A stretch of 64,000 nt of DNA from Anaerosomatales bacterium (GCA_030019445.1 JASEEU010000002.1:248995-312994); one strand, 5' to 3'. Numbered from the stretch's first letter, positions 55,310-63,843 are shown. The notes: generated by a model not told the origin, from the letters alone. A program made the numbers and translations.

Positions 55310-55488
55310 GGCTGCCCCCTTGTCGCATGCGCCATCCGGTCGGTCTCGAGCATACCGGTCGCCGCCGGCTCCGCACACCCTGGGCATGGCGGGTCGGCGT
55401 CTGCGACAATGGCGAGCAGCGGGACGGTGCCGCCACCACGACCCCGGGGTACACATACGATGCCGGACGAACGACGAGCGGGGAACGC

Positions 55489-56898
55489 ATGACGAAGCGT
55501 CGAGCAGACATGTGGGCGGAGCAGGGTACGGACCTGCCGGCGGCGCGTCTGGCCGCGCTGCTCAAGGTGAGCAGCTCCATCGCCTCATCGCTCGATCTCA
55601 CGGTGGTGCTGCAGACGGCGATCGACGCGGCGGTCGAGGTCCTCGAGTTGGACACCGGCGCGTTCTACCTCCTGGACCACCAGTCGCTCTTCCTCGGCGC
55701 CACGACGCCGCCGCTCCCGCCCGACATGCCTGCCGAGCTGCGGCATGCCGCGATGAGCGACCACCCGCACATCCGCGAGGCGGTCGAGACCGGCGTCGTC
55801 GTGCAGGTGCACGACGCTCCCGCCGCCGCCCTCACGGCGCAGGAGCGGATGGTGGTCGAAACGCGCGGCCTCCGGTCGGTGCTCTACGTGCCGCTCATGC
55901 ACGAGGACGCCGCGGTCGGCGTCCTCATCGTGGGGACGCAGACGACGACACGGCGGTTCGCCGAGGAGGACATCGCGCTGTGCTGGCTGCTGTCCACGCA
56001 GATCGCGCTCGCGGTGATGAACGCACGACTGCACGAGTCGGTGCTGCGCGCGAACACCGAGATCAAACGCATCAACGAGCACCTCGAGACGCTCGTCGCC
56101 GAGCGCACCCAGGAGCTCGCGGCTGCCAACGAGGAGCTGCGCAGCCAGGCCGAGGAGCTTCAGTGCCAGGCCGCCGAGCTCGAGGAGGCGGCGGATTCGC
56201 TGGCTGCGTCGAACGAGGCGCGCGCCCGCTTCCTGCGCGCGGTCAACCACGAGCTGCGCTCGCCCCTCGGCACGATCATCGGCGCGTCCGACCTCCTTGC
56301 GATCGATCACGCGGGCGAGCTCTCGGCAGATCAGAGGCGGCAAGCCGAGATGATCGGCGCCGCGGCGCGTCATCTGCTTGCGCTCGCCGAGAGCGTGCTC
56401 GATCTCTCGCGCATCGACGCCGGCGTCCTCGAGCTTGCCGTCGAGCGGATCGACGCAGTCGCCCTCGCGGACGCGTGCGCTGACGCGGCATCGACGGCCG
56501 CCGCTGACAAGGGGCTCGAGCTCATCCGCGTGCTGCCCGATGCGGCGCTCCCGATGACGAGCGATCCCGTCCGACTGCGGCAGATCCTCACGAACCTGCT
56601 CGACAACGCCGTGAAGTACACCCCGAGCGGAACGATCACCCTCGCGGTGGCCGAGGCGCGGCCCGGGACCGTGACCTTCTCGGTACGCGACACCGGCCCC
56701 GGCATCCCCTGCGGGGAGGCCGAGGCGGTGTTCGAGGAGTTCTACCGCCGGGCGGACGGACGCTCCGTGGCCGCCGGGGCAGGCCTCGGGCTCGCGATCG
56801 CGCGCGGTCTCGTGCAGGCGCTCGGGGGCGAGCTCGCCCTGCGGTCTGCCGAGGGCGAGGGCTGCACGTTCACGCTCACGCTGCCCGCCGACCGCTAG
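55489..56898 (+). CDS. GAF-domain sensor histidine kinase
   Basis: A 469-residue soluble sensor kinase: a GAF domain (about 25-180), a long coiled-coil signalling helix (about 185-245, VLRANTEIKRINEHLETLV), HisKA with the phospho-acceptor His at about 254 in FLRAVNHELRSPLGT, and HATPase_c with DNAVKYTPSG (N box), DTGPGIP (G1) and GAGLGLAIARGL (G2). No response regulator gene is adjacent, so the partner is elsewhere. ATG 55489 follows GGGGAACGC; TACGAT about 30 nt upstream may be the -10. Confidence 0.92.
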   Translation: MTKRRADMWAEQGTDLPAARLAALLKVSSSIASSLDLTVVLQTAIDAAVEVLELDTGAFYLLDHQSLFLGATTPPLPPDMPAELRHAAMSDHPHIREAVETGVVVQVHDAPAAALTAQERMVVETRGLRSVLYVPLMHEDAAVGVLIVGTQTTTRRFAEEDIALCWLLSTQIALAVMNARLHESVLRANTEIKRINEHLETLVAERTQELAAANEELRSQAEELQCQAAELEEAADSLAASNEARARFLRAVNHELRSPLGTIIGASDLLAIDHAGELSADQRRQAEMIGAAARHLLALAESVLDLSRIDAGVLELAVERIDAVALADACADAASTAAADKGLELIRVLPDAALPMTSDPVRLRQILTNLLDNAVKYTPSGTITLAVAEARPGTVTFSVRDTGPGIPCGEAEAVFEEFYRRADGRSVAAGAGLGLAIARGLVQALGGELALRSAEGEGCTFTLTLPADR

Positions 56899-56901
56899 GC
56901 G

Positions 56902-57792
56902 TCAGTCGCCGCATCCCTTCCAGCGCTCGAGCGCGTCGACCGCTTCGGCCACCGAGAGGGCGGGGTCGGGCGCAGCGTCGTCGCGCTCGCGGAGACGCGC
57001 GAACAACTCGGCGAGGATCGGGGGCTTGATGTTCCCCTCAGCGAGCGCGTCGGGGCTCGCGAAGAGCTCGGCTGGCGTGCCGTAGAGGACGATCGATCCG
57101 CCCGGCGCGAGCACGTACGCGTAATCCGCGAACTCGGGCACGGCGTCGATGTCGTGCGTGGAGAGGATCACGGTCACGCCGCGCTCGCTGGCGAGCGTAT
57201 CGAGCAGCGCGAGCAGCGACGCGCGCGAGGCCGGGTCGAGGCCCTCGAAGGGCTCGTCCAGGACGAGCAGCTCGGGCTCCATCACGAGCGCACCCGCCAG
57301 CGCGGCCTTGCGCTTCTCGCCTCCCGACAGGTTGTGCGGCACACGCTCCGCCAGCGACCCGATGCCGAGCAGGTCGAGCGCGCGCTTGACTCGCTCGACC
57401 ACCTCGGCCTCATCGAGCCCGTACTGGCGCGGCGAGAAGGCCACGTCGTCGAAGACGGTCGGTGCGAGGAGCTGCTCGTCCACGTTCTGCAGGACGACGC
57501 CCACGCGTCGCCGGATGTCGCGCCATCGGTCGGCTGGCGGCACGCCGAAGACGCTCACCTCGCCCTCCTGCGGCTTCATGAGGCCGAGGATGTGGAAGAG
57601 CATGGTCGTCTTGCCGGCGCCGTTCGGGCCGAGGACCGCCACCCGGGCACCCCGGTGCGCCAGGAAGTCGAGGCCGCACAGGTGCACCGTCGTGCCGTCC
57701 TCGTAGGTGTGCCGCACGCAGCTGATGCGCACGATCTCGTCTGCCCCGGCGAGGTGGCCGTGGTCATGACTGTGGTGCGTGGTCGCGGTCAT
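56902..57792 (-). CDS. cbiO: ECF/energy-coupling ATPase CbiO
   Basis: ATP-binding subunit of a CbiMQO-type metal importer (cobalt, nickel or zinc). The 296-residue protein has Walker A GPNGAGKTTMLFHILG, Q-loop VVLQNVDEQLLAPTV, signature LSGGEKRKAALAGAL and Walker B LLVLDEPFEGLD. The N-terminus carries a His-rich run (HHSHDHGH, about 6-13) before the ABC fold, probably metal-binding. It overlaps cbiQ by 4 nt and is last in the fur-cbiM-cbiQ-cbiO operon. Confidence 0.93.
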   Translation of the reverse strand: MTATTHHSHDHGHLAGADEIVRISCVRHTYEDGTTVHLCGLDFLAHRGARVAVLGPNGAGKTTMLFHILGLMKPQEGEVSVFGVPPADRWRDIRRRVGVVLQNVDEQLLAPTVFDDVAFSPRQYGLDEAEVVERVKRALDLLGIGSLAERVPHNLSGGEKRKAALAGALVMEPELLVLDEPFEGLDPASRASLLALLDTLASERGVTVILSTHDIDAVPEFADYAYVLAPGGSIVLYGTPAELFASPDALAEGNIKPPILAELFARLRERDDAAPDPALSVAEAVDALERWKGCGD

Positions 57793-58586
57793 CGGTGCCT
57801 CCGTCCGTACATGATGCCGATCGCGCACGCGACGGCTCCCGTGACCGCCGCGATCCAGGAGTAGCCGGCCAGCGACGGGAGTGCCCGGAACAGCGCTATG
57901 GTCGCAAGCCCGAGAGCGGCGGCAAGGACGGCGCCGGCGTCTGCAGCGGGCGACGCCGATCGTCGGGGCGTCACGCGCAGGCCCCCCTCATAGCCGCGCA
58001 GATAGAGGATGTCGTACTCGCGCTGCGCGAGGTCGAACGAGTAGAGCAGCAGGCCGCCGAGCGCGCGCGTCGTCGCCTTCGCGGAACGCAGGGGCTGGCG
58101 AGCCGAGACGCCCGCGCGCAGGCGGACGGCGCGGGTGAGGTCGGCGAGCTTCTCGGCCAGGATGAAGAGCGAGCGGTACGTCATGAGCAGCGCGTCGCCG
58201 ACGATGCCCGGGGTGATGCGCTGGATGGGGGCGAAGACCTGCGGATACGGCGTGGTGAACATGAGCGTGACGACCGTGAACGCCGCGGTGACCGCCTTGA
58301 GGACGATCAGGAGGGCGGTCACCGCGCCGGGCGCGGCGGCGAACGCGAAGACGAGCGCGAACAGCGCGGGATAGAGCGCGAGCACCCACATCGAGCGCAG
58401 CGGCAGACGGAGCGCGGCGGCGCCGCCCGCCAGCGCGAGGAGCACGCCGAAGAGCGCCACCGGGTCGTTCGCCGCAACCACTCCGGCGATGACGAGCGTG
58501 GCAGCGACGAGCTTGCTCGCCGGTGTGGCGCGGTGCAGCGCGCTGGAGCCCAGCACGGCCGACCGGTCTATCGCCGTGACATCCAC
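57789..58586 (-). CDS. cbiQ: Energy-coupling transmembrane protein CbiQ
   Basis: The T component that links CbiO to the substrate-specific subunit. The 265-residue protein has about five or six membrane helices and the cytoplasmic coupling helices with Ala-Arg-Gly-like motifs (RAVRLRAGVSARQP and YDILYLRGYEGGL). The stop overlaps the cbiO ATG and the ATG overlaps the cbiM stop, so the three are translated as a unit. Confidence 0.92.
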   Translation of the reverse strand: MDVTAIDRSAVLGSSALHRATPASKLVAATLVIAGVVAANDPVALFGVLLALAGGAAALRLPLRSMWVLALYPALFALVFAFAAAPGAVTALLIVLKAVTAAFTVVTLMFTTPYPQVFAPIQRITPGIVGDALLMTYRSLFILAEKLADLTRAVRLRAGVSARQPLRSAKATTRALGGLLLYSFDLAQREYDILYLRGYEGGLRVTPRRSASPAADAGAVLAAALGLATIALFRALPSLAGYSWIAAVTGAVACAIGIMYGRRHR

Positions 58587-59398
58587 TAGTGTCCTCCGTG
58601 CTCATCGCCGTAGCGGGTCCGTCGGCTCTCGGCGAACACGCCGGCGATCACGAGCCGCGGGCGCACGCCGACGACGTAGCCGAGCACGCCTGCGGTCACG
58701 AGCGCCTCGAGCAGCCATCCGACCGGCCCGAGCGTGTACACGACCGCCGCGAAGCGGCCGACCGAGAGCGTGTGCTCCTCTTCCGCGGCGTGCTCCTCGT
58801 CGTGCTCGCCCCCGGAGAGGAGGCCGAGCGTGACGACGCCGTCGGAGAACGGACTCTCGAACCGCAGCGTATCGGGGTCGAGCGCACCCGTCTCGCGCTC
58901 GGTCGCCGGAGACCCCGCGAGCGCGACGATCCCGACGAGCATGGTCGTCGTGAGCGCGAGCGTCAGCACCGTGGCGACGCCGGCGACGGCGCGTGTCCGC
59001 CGCGCGCCGAAGACCCGGAGCCCGGCGCGGACGAGACCCCACCCCACGGCCATCTCGGCCGCGATCACGAGCGTGTTCAGGCCGATGACGGTCACGCCTC
59101 CATGGCCGAGCAGCGAGAGCACGAGCACGACGATGAACGCCGAGATGGCGCCGAGCCAGGGGCCGAGGAACGCGCCCGCGATGACGGTGAGGTTGATGTG
59201 GTAGGCGATGGGGACGATCTCGGTGGACATCGCCACGAGCACGAGGGCCGAGACCGCGCCGACGAGCGGGACTGCGCGCCGGGAGCCCGCCCGCCCGGCG
59301 AAGCGCGAGGCGAGGGCGAGCAGGGCGAGCGTGAGCAGCCAGCCGGCCGCCCAGAGCCACACGGGGAGCACGCCGTCGGGTATATGGATGTGGGTCAC
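58586..59398 (-). CDS. cbiM: Substrate-specific membrane protein CbiM
   Basis: Metal-binding S component of the importer. The 270-residue protein begins MTHIHIPDGVLPVW; the HIPDG start provides the metal-coordinating His in CbiM/NikM. About eight membrane helices follow, with a His/Glu-rich loop (GGEHDEEHAAEEEH, about 198-212). A CbiN-like segment may be fused at the C-terminal half (about 165-270). GTG 59398 overlaps the stop of the Fur-family gene by GTGA. Confidence 0.9.
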   Translation of the reverse strand: MTHIHIPDGVLPVWLWAAGWLLTLALLALASRFAGRAGSRRAVPLVGAVSALVLVAMSTEIVPIAYHINLTVIAGAFLGPWLGAISAFIVVLVLSLLGHGGVTVIGLNTLVIAAEMAVGWGLVRAGLRVFGARRTRAVAGVATVLTLALTTTMLVGIVALAGSPATERETGALDPDTLRFESPFSDGVVTLGLLSGGEHDEEHAAEEEHTLSVGRFAAVVYTLGPVGWLLEALVTAGVLGYVVGVRPRLVIAGVFAESRRTRYGDEHGGH

Positions 59399-59841
59399 GG
59401 CGTCGCTCCGTCCCTGGCGTGACGGCAGTCGGGGCACAAGCCGTAGAGCGTCACGTCGTGCCCGGTGACGGTGTAGCCCTCGCCACGGACGGCGCCGAGC
59501 GCCGACTCCCCGAGCGGGCACTCGATGCCCCTGACCGCTCCGCACCGCGTGCACACGAAGTGGTGGTGGTGGTCGTCTCGGCCGCACCAGGCGTACAGCG
59601 CGCTGCCGTCACGCGTGCCGATCCCGACGAGCGAGCCCGCATCGACGAGTGCCGTGACCGCTCGGTAGACGGTCGCCAGCCCCGCCGGCTCGCCGGCGTC
59701 GGTCACCGCGGCGTGCAGGCGCTCGACCGTGAACGCGGAACCGAAGCGTGCGGCGGCCGATGCGATCGCCCGTCGCTGGCGGCTGACGCGCGCCCCACCG
59801 AACGCGCCCTTCGTCTCCCCGGTCGTCCTCGCTCGCCCCAT
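59395..59841 (-). CDS. Fur-family metalloregulator
   Basis: A 148-residue DNA-binding metal sensor with a winged HTH (about 20-90, ATVYRAVTALVDAGSL) and a C-terminal dimerisation domain with DDHHHHFVCTRCGAVRG and LYGLCPDCRHAR. The two CxxC pairs form the structural zinc site, and the His run forms the sensory site. It heads the cbiMQO operon and has a Fur/Zur-type box 13 nt upstream of its ATG, so autorepression is likely. Whether it senses zinc (Zur), iron, nickel or cobalt cannot be settled from sequence. Confidence 0.92.
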   Translation of the reverse strand: MGRARTTGETKGAFGGARVSRQRRAIASAAARFGSAFTVERLHAAVTDAGEPAGLATVYRAVTALVDAGSLVGIGTRDGSALYAWCGRDDHHHHFVCTRCGAVRGIECPLGESALGAVRGEGYTVTGHDVTLYGLCPDCRHARDGATP

Positions 59842-59853
59842 GCGTGCCCTTCC

Positions 59854-59868
59854 TGATAATGGTTCTCA
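59854..59868. promoter_or_regulatory. Fur/Zur-type 7-1-7 box
   Basis: TGATAATGGTTCTCA is a near-perfect 7-1-7 inverted repeat (TGAxAAT-N-xTTxTCA), 13 nt before the ATG of the Fur-family gene and next to its ribosome site. It resembles actinobacterial Zur boxes and Fur boxes. A repressor bound here would shut off the whole operon. Confidence 0.8.
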
Positions 59869-60002
59869 CATGGCGAGTCTCTACCACCCGCGCCGCCTGC
59901 GCAAACCCGCGATGGCGACGGAGGTCGCACGCGCTGTCCCCGGCGCCTGTCACACGCCGTTGGGGTAGCATGGAAGCAGACACTCCAGTGAGGGAGGCGC
60001 AC

Positions 60003-60896
60003 GTGAACATCGCCCAGCTGCGGACGTTCGTCGCCGTCGTCGAGCACCGTTCGTTCTCCGGCGCAGCCCGGGCGCTCGGCATCTCGCAGCCGGCCGTCAC
60101 CATGCAGGTGCAGGCGCTCGAGGCCGATCTTGGCGTGACGCTGCTCGACCGCGCGTACCGCTCCGTGGATCTTACGGAGGCCGGGCGGGCGCTGCTTCCG
60201 TACGCGCGCAAGGTGCTCGCCGAGCTCGACGACGCCCGTGACGCCATAGCGGAGCTCTCCACGACCGTGGGCGGCCATCTGGAGGTCGCCGCCTCCACCA
60301 CGCCCGGCCAGTACGTCCTTCCCCGCCTGCTCGGCGGCTTCCTGCGCGAATTCCCCGACGTGAGCGTCGCCCTGCGCGTGCTCGACACGGCAGCGGTCGT
60401 GGAGCACGTGGAGTCCGGGGACGCGCACATCGGCATGGTCGGAGCTGAGGTGCACGGCGCGCGCGTCCACTACGAGCGCCTCGGCAGCGACGACCTTGTG
60501 ATGGTCTGCCCGCCCGACCACCCCGTGCTCGCCCGGGAGAGCGTGCTGCTCTCCGAACTCGTGGAGGAGTCGTTCATCGTGCGCGAGCCCGGGTCGGGCA
60601 CGCGCATGGTCGTCGAGGAGGCGATGCAGCGCTCCGGCATCGACCCCTCCGAGCTGCACGTTGTGATGGAGCTCGGCACCAACGAGGCGGTCCTCTCGGC
60701 GGTCGAAGGCGGCATGGGCATCGGCGTGGTGAGCATGTGGGTGGCCGAGAAGGCCCTCGAGCTCGGCACCGTCGGACGCGTGCCGGAGCACGGCTTCCCG
60801 CTCGCTCGGCCCCTCTTCCTCGTCGAGCCTCGCGGCACGATGACGCGGGCCGCCGACGCGCTCGCCGACCACCTCTCGGGGATCCTCGGCTCCTGA
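60003..60896 (+). CDS. LysR-family transcriptional regulator
   Basis: A 297-residue LysR regulator with an N-terminal HTH (about 1-60, NIAQLRTFVAVVEHRSFSG) and a periplasmic-binding-like effector domain (about 88-297). GTG 60003 is preferred because GGGAGG stands upstream. TAGCAT at 59966-59971 is a possible -10. It is divergent from the Fur-family gene and lies upstream of tupA on the same strand, so regulation of tungstate uptake is a natural guess. The effector is unknown. Confidence 0.9.
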   Translation: MNIAQLRTFVAVVEHRSFSGAARALGISQPAVTMQVQALEADLGVTLLDRAYRSVDLTEAGRALLPYARKVLAELDDARDAIAELSTTVGGHLEVAASTTPGQYVLPRLLGGFLREFPDVSVALRVLDTAAVVEHVESGDAHIGMVGAEVHGARVHYERLGSDDLVMVCPPDHPVLARESVLLSELVEESFIVREPGSGTRMVVEEAMQRSGIDPSELHVVMELGTNEAVLSAVEGGMGIGVVSMWVAEKALELGTVGRVPEHGFPLARPLFLVEPRGTMTRAADALADHLSGILGS

Positions 60897-60898
60897 GT

Positions 60899-60927
60899 TT
60901 GTCTGCACGGGAAGACTGCGCTACCCT
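60899..60927 (+). promoter_or_regulatory. Promoter for tupA
   Basis: TTGTCT (60899-60904) and TACCCT (60922-60927) are 17 nt apart, immediately after the lysR stop. Predicted transcription starts near 60934, before the structured leader. Confidence 0.55.
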
Positions 60928-60951
60928 CGTTCCCATACCCGCGCGCCCCTG

Positions 60952-61053
60952 ACGCGGGCCATAACCTCCGAAGTCTCGCGGACCTACAGCGCTTCGACAC
61001 GCCATGGACGCGAGACCGACAGGGTGAGACCGGGAAACCGCCTCATCTCCCGT
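60952..61053 (+). ncRNA. Moco/Tuco RNA-like riboswitch in the tupA leader
   Basis: Structured 5' leader. The visible helices are: P1, GCGGG (60954-60958) with CCCGT (61049-61053); a perfect 8-bp helix GTCTCGCG (60973-60980) with CGCGAGAC (61009-61016); and a GNRA hairpin CGG-GAAA-CCG (61031-61040). The conserved-looking ACCTCCGAAG and CGACAGGGTGAGAC flank them. The layout recalls the molybdenum/tungsten cofactor motif as I remember it. P1 closes a few bases before AAAGGAG, so it could hide or release the ribosome site. The tungstate gene downstream fits a tungsten-cofactor sensor. The family assignment needs a covariance-model search. Confidence 0.6.
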
Positions 61054-61072
61054 ACTTGGAAAGGAGCGTTCT

Positions 61073-61948
61073 ATGTCGAACCGTAAGAGGAGGTCCGCCT
61101 TGTGGCGGATCCTCGCCGTAGCCCTCTCGATGTCGCTGGTGTTCTCGCTGGCGGCGTGCACGTCCGAGGATACGGCGGAGGAACCCGGGGGTCAGGCACA
61201 AGAGCCTGTCGAGCCGACACGGCTCGTCCTCGCGTCGACCACGTCCACACAAGACTCAGGGTTGTTCGACGTGCTGATCCCCGCCTTCGAAGAGGCCTAC
61301 CCGGAGTACTCGGTCGAGGTCGTGGCCGTCGGCACCGGTGAGGCTCTCGAGCTCGGCCGCAACAAGGACGCCGACGTCCTGCTCGTCCACGCCAAGGCAT
61401 CCGAGGAGGAGATGGTCGCCGAGGGGTACGCGACGGAGCGTCGTGACGTGATGTACAACGACTTCATCATCGTCGGGCCTGCCGCGGACCCCGCGGGTGT
61501 CGGCGGCACCTCCGATGCGGCTGCTGCGCTGACCGCGATCTCCGGGTCGGGCGCCGAGTTCGCATCGCGCGGTGATGACTCGGGCACCCACAAGAAGGAG
61601 CTCCAGCTCTGGGAGGCGGCCGGCATCGAGCCGTCCGGCGACTGGTACCTCTCGGTCGGCCAGGGCATGGGCGACACGCTCAAGCTCGCCTCCGAGAAGG
61701 GCGCCTACACGCTCACGGACCGCGCGACCTATCTCAACCTGCGTGACACGCTGCAGCTGGAGATCCTGGTGGAGGGCGATAGCGCGCTGTTCAACCAGTA
61801 CGGCGTCCTGCCCGTCACCGATGCCACCAACAGTGACGGCGCCGAGGCGTTCACCGACTGGGTCACCAGCGCGGACGCGCAGGCGATCATCGAGGAGTAC
61901 GGGATCGACACGTTCGGCCAGCCGCTGTTCGTGCCGAACGCACAGTAG
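61073..61948 (+). CDS. tupA: Tungstate-binding lipoprotein TupA
   Basis: Extracytoplasmic binding protein of the tungstate ABC transporter. The 291-residue lipoprotein has a lipobox (SLAAC, Cys about 29), an acidic linker, and a type II periplasmic-binding fold. TupA hallmarks are TTSTQDSG near residue 57, NKDADVLLVHAKASEE, MYNDFIIVGP and the oxyanion loop ASRGDDSGTHKKE. GGAAAGGAG precedes ATG 61073. tupB and tupC follow on the same strand. Confidence 0.95.
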   Translation: MSNRKRRSALWRILAVALSMSLVFSLAACTSEDTAEEPGGQAQEPVEPTRLVLASTTSTQDSGLFDVLIPAFEEAYPEYSVEVVAVGTGEALELGRNKDADVLLVHAKASEEEMVAEGYATERRDVMYNDFIIVGPAADPAGVGGTSDAAAALTAISGSGAEFASRGDDSGTHKKELQLWEAAGIEPSGDWYLSVGQGMGDTLKLASEKGAYTLTDRATYLNLRDTLQLEILVEGDSALFNQYGVLPVTDATNSDGAEAFTDWVTSADAQAIIEEYGIDTFGQPLFVPNAQ

Positions 61949-61970
61949 CAGGCTGTCGGACTGAGCGAGG

Positions 61971-62000
61971 GGGGCGCCGCGGTGCCGGCCGCGGCGCCCC
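61971..62000 (+). other. 12-bp perfect hairpin between tupA and tupB
   Basis: GGGGCGCCGCGG and CCGCGGCGCCCC pair perfectly around a 6-nt loop. There is no T run. It may protect the tupA mRNA 3' end and set subunit ratio, or act as a weak terminator. TATCAT at 62003-62008 just after could start a tupB transcript. Confidence 0.6.
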
Positions 62001-62035
62001 GCTATCATGGACAGGACCTACGTCAGGGGTGATAG

Positions 62036-62740
62036 ATGGAACCCATCGTAGAGGGATTCGTAGAAGCCGGCAGGCTGCTCGCGAGCGGCGCGTCCGCCGT
62101 CTACGAGATCATCTTCCTCTCGCTGCGCGTCTCGGCGCTCGCTGTGGCGATCGCGATGCTCGTCGGCATCCCGCTCGGCTACGTGCTCGGCGTCGGTAGG
62201 TTCAAGGGCCGACGCGTCGCGCTGATCCTCGTGAACACCGGCATGGGCCTCCCGCCGGTGGTGGCCGGCCTGCTCGTCTACATGTTCCTGTCGCGCAGCG
62301 GCCCGCTCGGCGACCTGCGCCTGCTCTTCACCGTGCCTGCGATGATCATCGCGCAGGTGCTCATCGCGACACCGCTCGTGACCGGCGTGACCGCTGCCGC
62401 CATCGGTTCGGTCCCGCTCGAGCTGCGTCTGCAGGCCCGCTCGCTCGGTGCATCGTGGCTCCAGGAGTCGTGGCTGACCGTCAAGGAGGCGCGACGGGGC
62501 GTCATGGCCGCAGTCGTTGCGGGATTCGGCGGCATCATCTCCGAGGTGGGCGCCGTCATGATCGTCGGCGGCAACATCGAGCACTCGACCCGCGTGATGA
62601 CGACCGCGATCGTGCTCGAGGCGCGCAAGGGCAACTTCGGCACCGCGCTCGCCCTCGGCCTCATCCTCATCGGCATCGCGTTCGCCATCAACGGCATGCT
62701 GACCGGACTGCAGCAGTCAGGAGCGCGCTATGAGCGATAG
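62036..62740 (+). CDS. tupB: Tungstate ABC transporter permease TupB
   Basis: Membrane subunit of the tungstate importer. The 234-residue protein has about five or six membrane helices and the EAA-type coupling loop (LQARSLGASWLQESWLTVK). Family-like segments are LVNTGMGLPPVVAGLLVYMFL and GGIISEVGAVMIVGGNI. AGGGG lies upstream of ATG 62036. tupC starts 11 nt before its stop. Confidence 0.93.
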   Translation: MEPIVEGFVEAGRLLASGASAVYEIIFLSLRVSALAVAIAMLVGIPLGYVLGVGRFKGRRVALILVNTGMGLPPVVAGLLVYMFLSRSGPLGDLRLLFTVPAMIIAQVLIATPLVTGVTAAAIGSVPLELRLQARSLGASWLQESWLTVKEARRGVMAAVVAGFGGIISEVGAVMIVGGNIEHSTRVMTTAIVLEARKGNFGTALALGLILIGIAFAINGMLTGLQQSGARYER

Positions 62741-63827
62741 CCGACATCCGCTCATCGAGGCGAGCGGCATCCGCCAGGCCTACCGGCGTCGCACCGTCCT
62801 CGATGTCGAGCGTTTCGGGGTGGCCGCCGGTGAGACGCACGCGCTGCTCGGGCCGTCGGGAGCGGGCAAGTCGACGCTGCTCCGGATCGTCGGCCTGCTC
62901 GAGCGACCGCGCGAGGGGTCCATCCGGATCGACGGCACGCCCGTCACGCACCGCGATCGCGCCGCCCGTCTCCAGATGGCCGCTGTGTTCCAGAAGCCGT
63001 ACCTGTTCGCGGGAACGGTGGCCGAGAACGTCGCGTACGGCCTGCGCCTCCGTCGTGTGCCCCAGGGCGAGCGCGCGAGCCGTGTGGCGTCGGCGCTCGG
63101 AGACGTCGGCCTGTCTGAGTTCGCGAGCGCGTCCGCCCTCACGCTCTCGGGCGGCGAGGCGCAGCGCGTGGCGCTCGCCCGCGCGCTCGTGCTCCGCCCC
63201 CGGATCCTCCTGCTCGATGAGCCGCTGAGCTACCTCGACCCCCTCATCAAGCGCCGGTTGGTCGGGGACTTCCGACGCATCCTGGCCGAGACGGACGTCA
63301 CGACGCTCTACGTCACGCACGACCAGGACGAGGCGATGGTCGTCGCCGATCGGGTGAGCATCATGCACGAGGGGCGCATCGTGCGGACGGGCGACACGGA
63401 CGAGGTCATGAGCCTTCCGACGACCGACTGGGTGGCGGACTTCGTCGGGATGGAGTCCCCGCTTCGTGGCCGCGTCGTCGCGTGCCACGACGACCTCGCC
63501 GAGGTCGATTGCGGGGGCGTGTCGGTCTTCGGGCTGACGCCGCTTGCGATCGGAGCCGACGTGCTCGTCGGTGTGCGACCCGAGGATGTGACGCTCTTCG
63601 CCGGCGATGGGCTGCCGCCCAGCTCGGCGCGGAACGCCCTGCGATGCGTGGTGGACGGCATCGAGCCACGGGGCGCCACGGCCCGCGTGAGGGTGGCGGC
63701 TGACGGTCTCAAGCTCGCGTCGCTCGTCTCGCTCGCCGCGCTCACGGAGCTCGGGCTTGCTCCTGGCATGCCGGTTGTTGCCATGTTCAAGGCGACGGCC
63801 GTGCGCATCGGCCCGGCGCCCGAATGA
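62730..63827 (+). CDS. tupC: Tungstate ABC transporter ATP-binding protein TupC
   Basis: ATPase of the tungstate importer. The 365-residue protein has Walker A GPSGAGKSTLLRIVG (about 45), Q-loop AVFQKPYLF, signature LSGGEAQRVALARALV, Walker B ILLLDEPLSYLD and H-loop VTHDQDE. The C-terminal 120 residues (about 240-365) form a TOBE/molbindin-like domain that may sense oxyanion and regulate transport. ATG 62730 overlaps tupB by 11 nt. Confidence 0.93.
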   Translation: MSDSRHPLIEASGIRQAYRRRTVLDVERFGVAAGETHALLGPSGAGKSTLLRIVGLLERPREGSIRIDGTPVTHRDRAARLQMAAVFQKPYLFAGTVAENVAYGLRLRRVPQGERASRVASALGDVGLSEFASASALTLSGGEAQRVALARALVLRPRILLLDEPLSYLDPLIKRRLVGDFRRILAETDVTTLYVTHDQDEAMVVADRVSIMHEGRIVRTGDTDEVMSLPTTDWVADFVGMESPLRGRVVACHDDLAEVDCGGVSVFGLTPLAIGADVLVGVRPEDVTLFAGDGLPPSSARNALRCVVDGIEPRGATARVRVAADGLKLASLVSLAALTELGLAPGMPVVAMFKATAVRIGPAPE

Positions 63828-63843
63828 CGGCTGCTGCGTGACG

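Noticed and set aside
59842-60002. Nickel-type (Nur) operator
   Set aside because: The box is TGATAATGGTTCTCA, which fits the Fur/Zur 7-1-7 pattern and not the TGCAA-N5-TTGCA pattern.
61971-62000. Intrinsic terminator between tupA and tupB
   Set aside because: The stem is strong but there is no T run, and tupB/tupC belong to the same system. I list it as a hairpin only.
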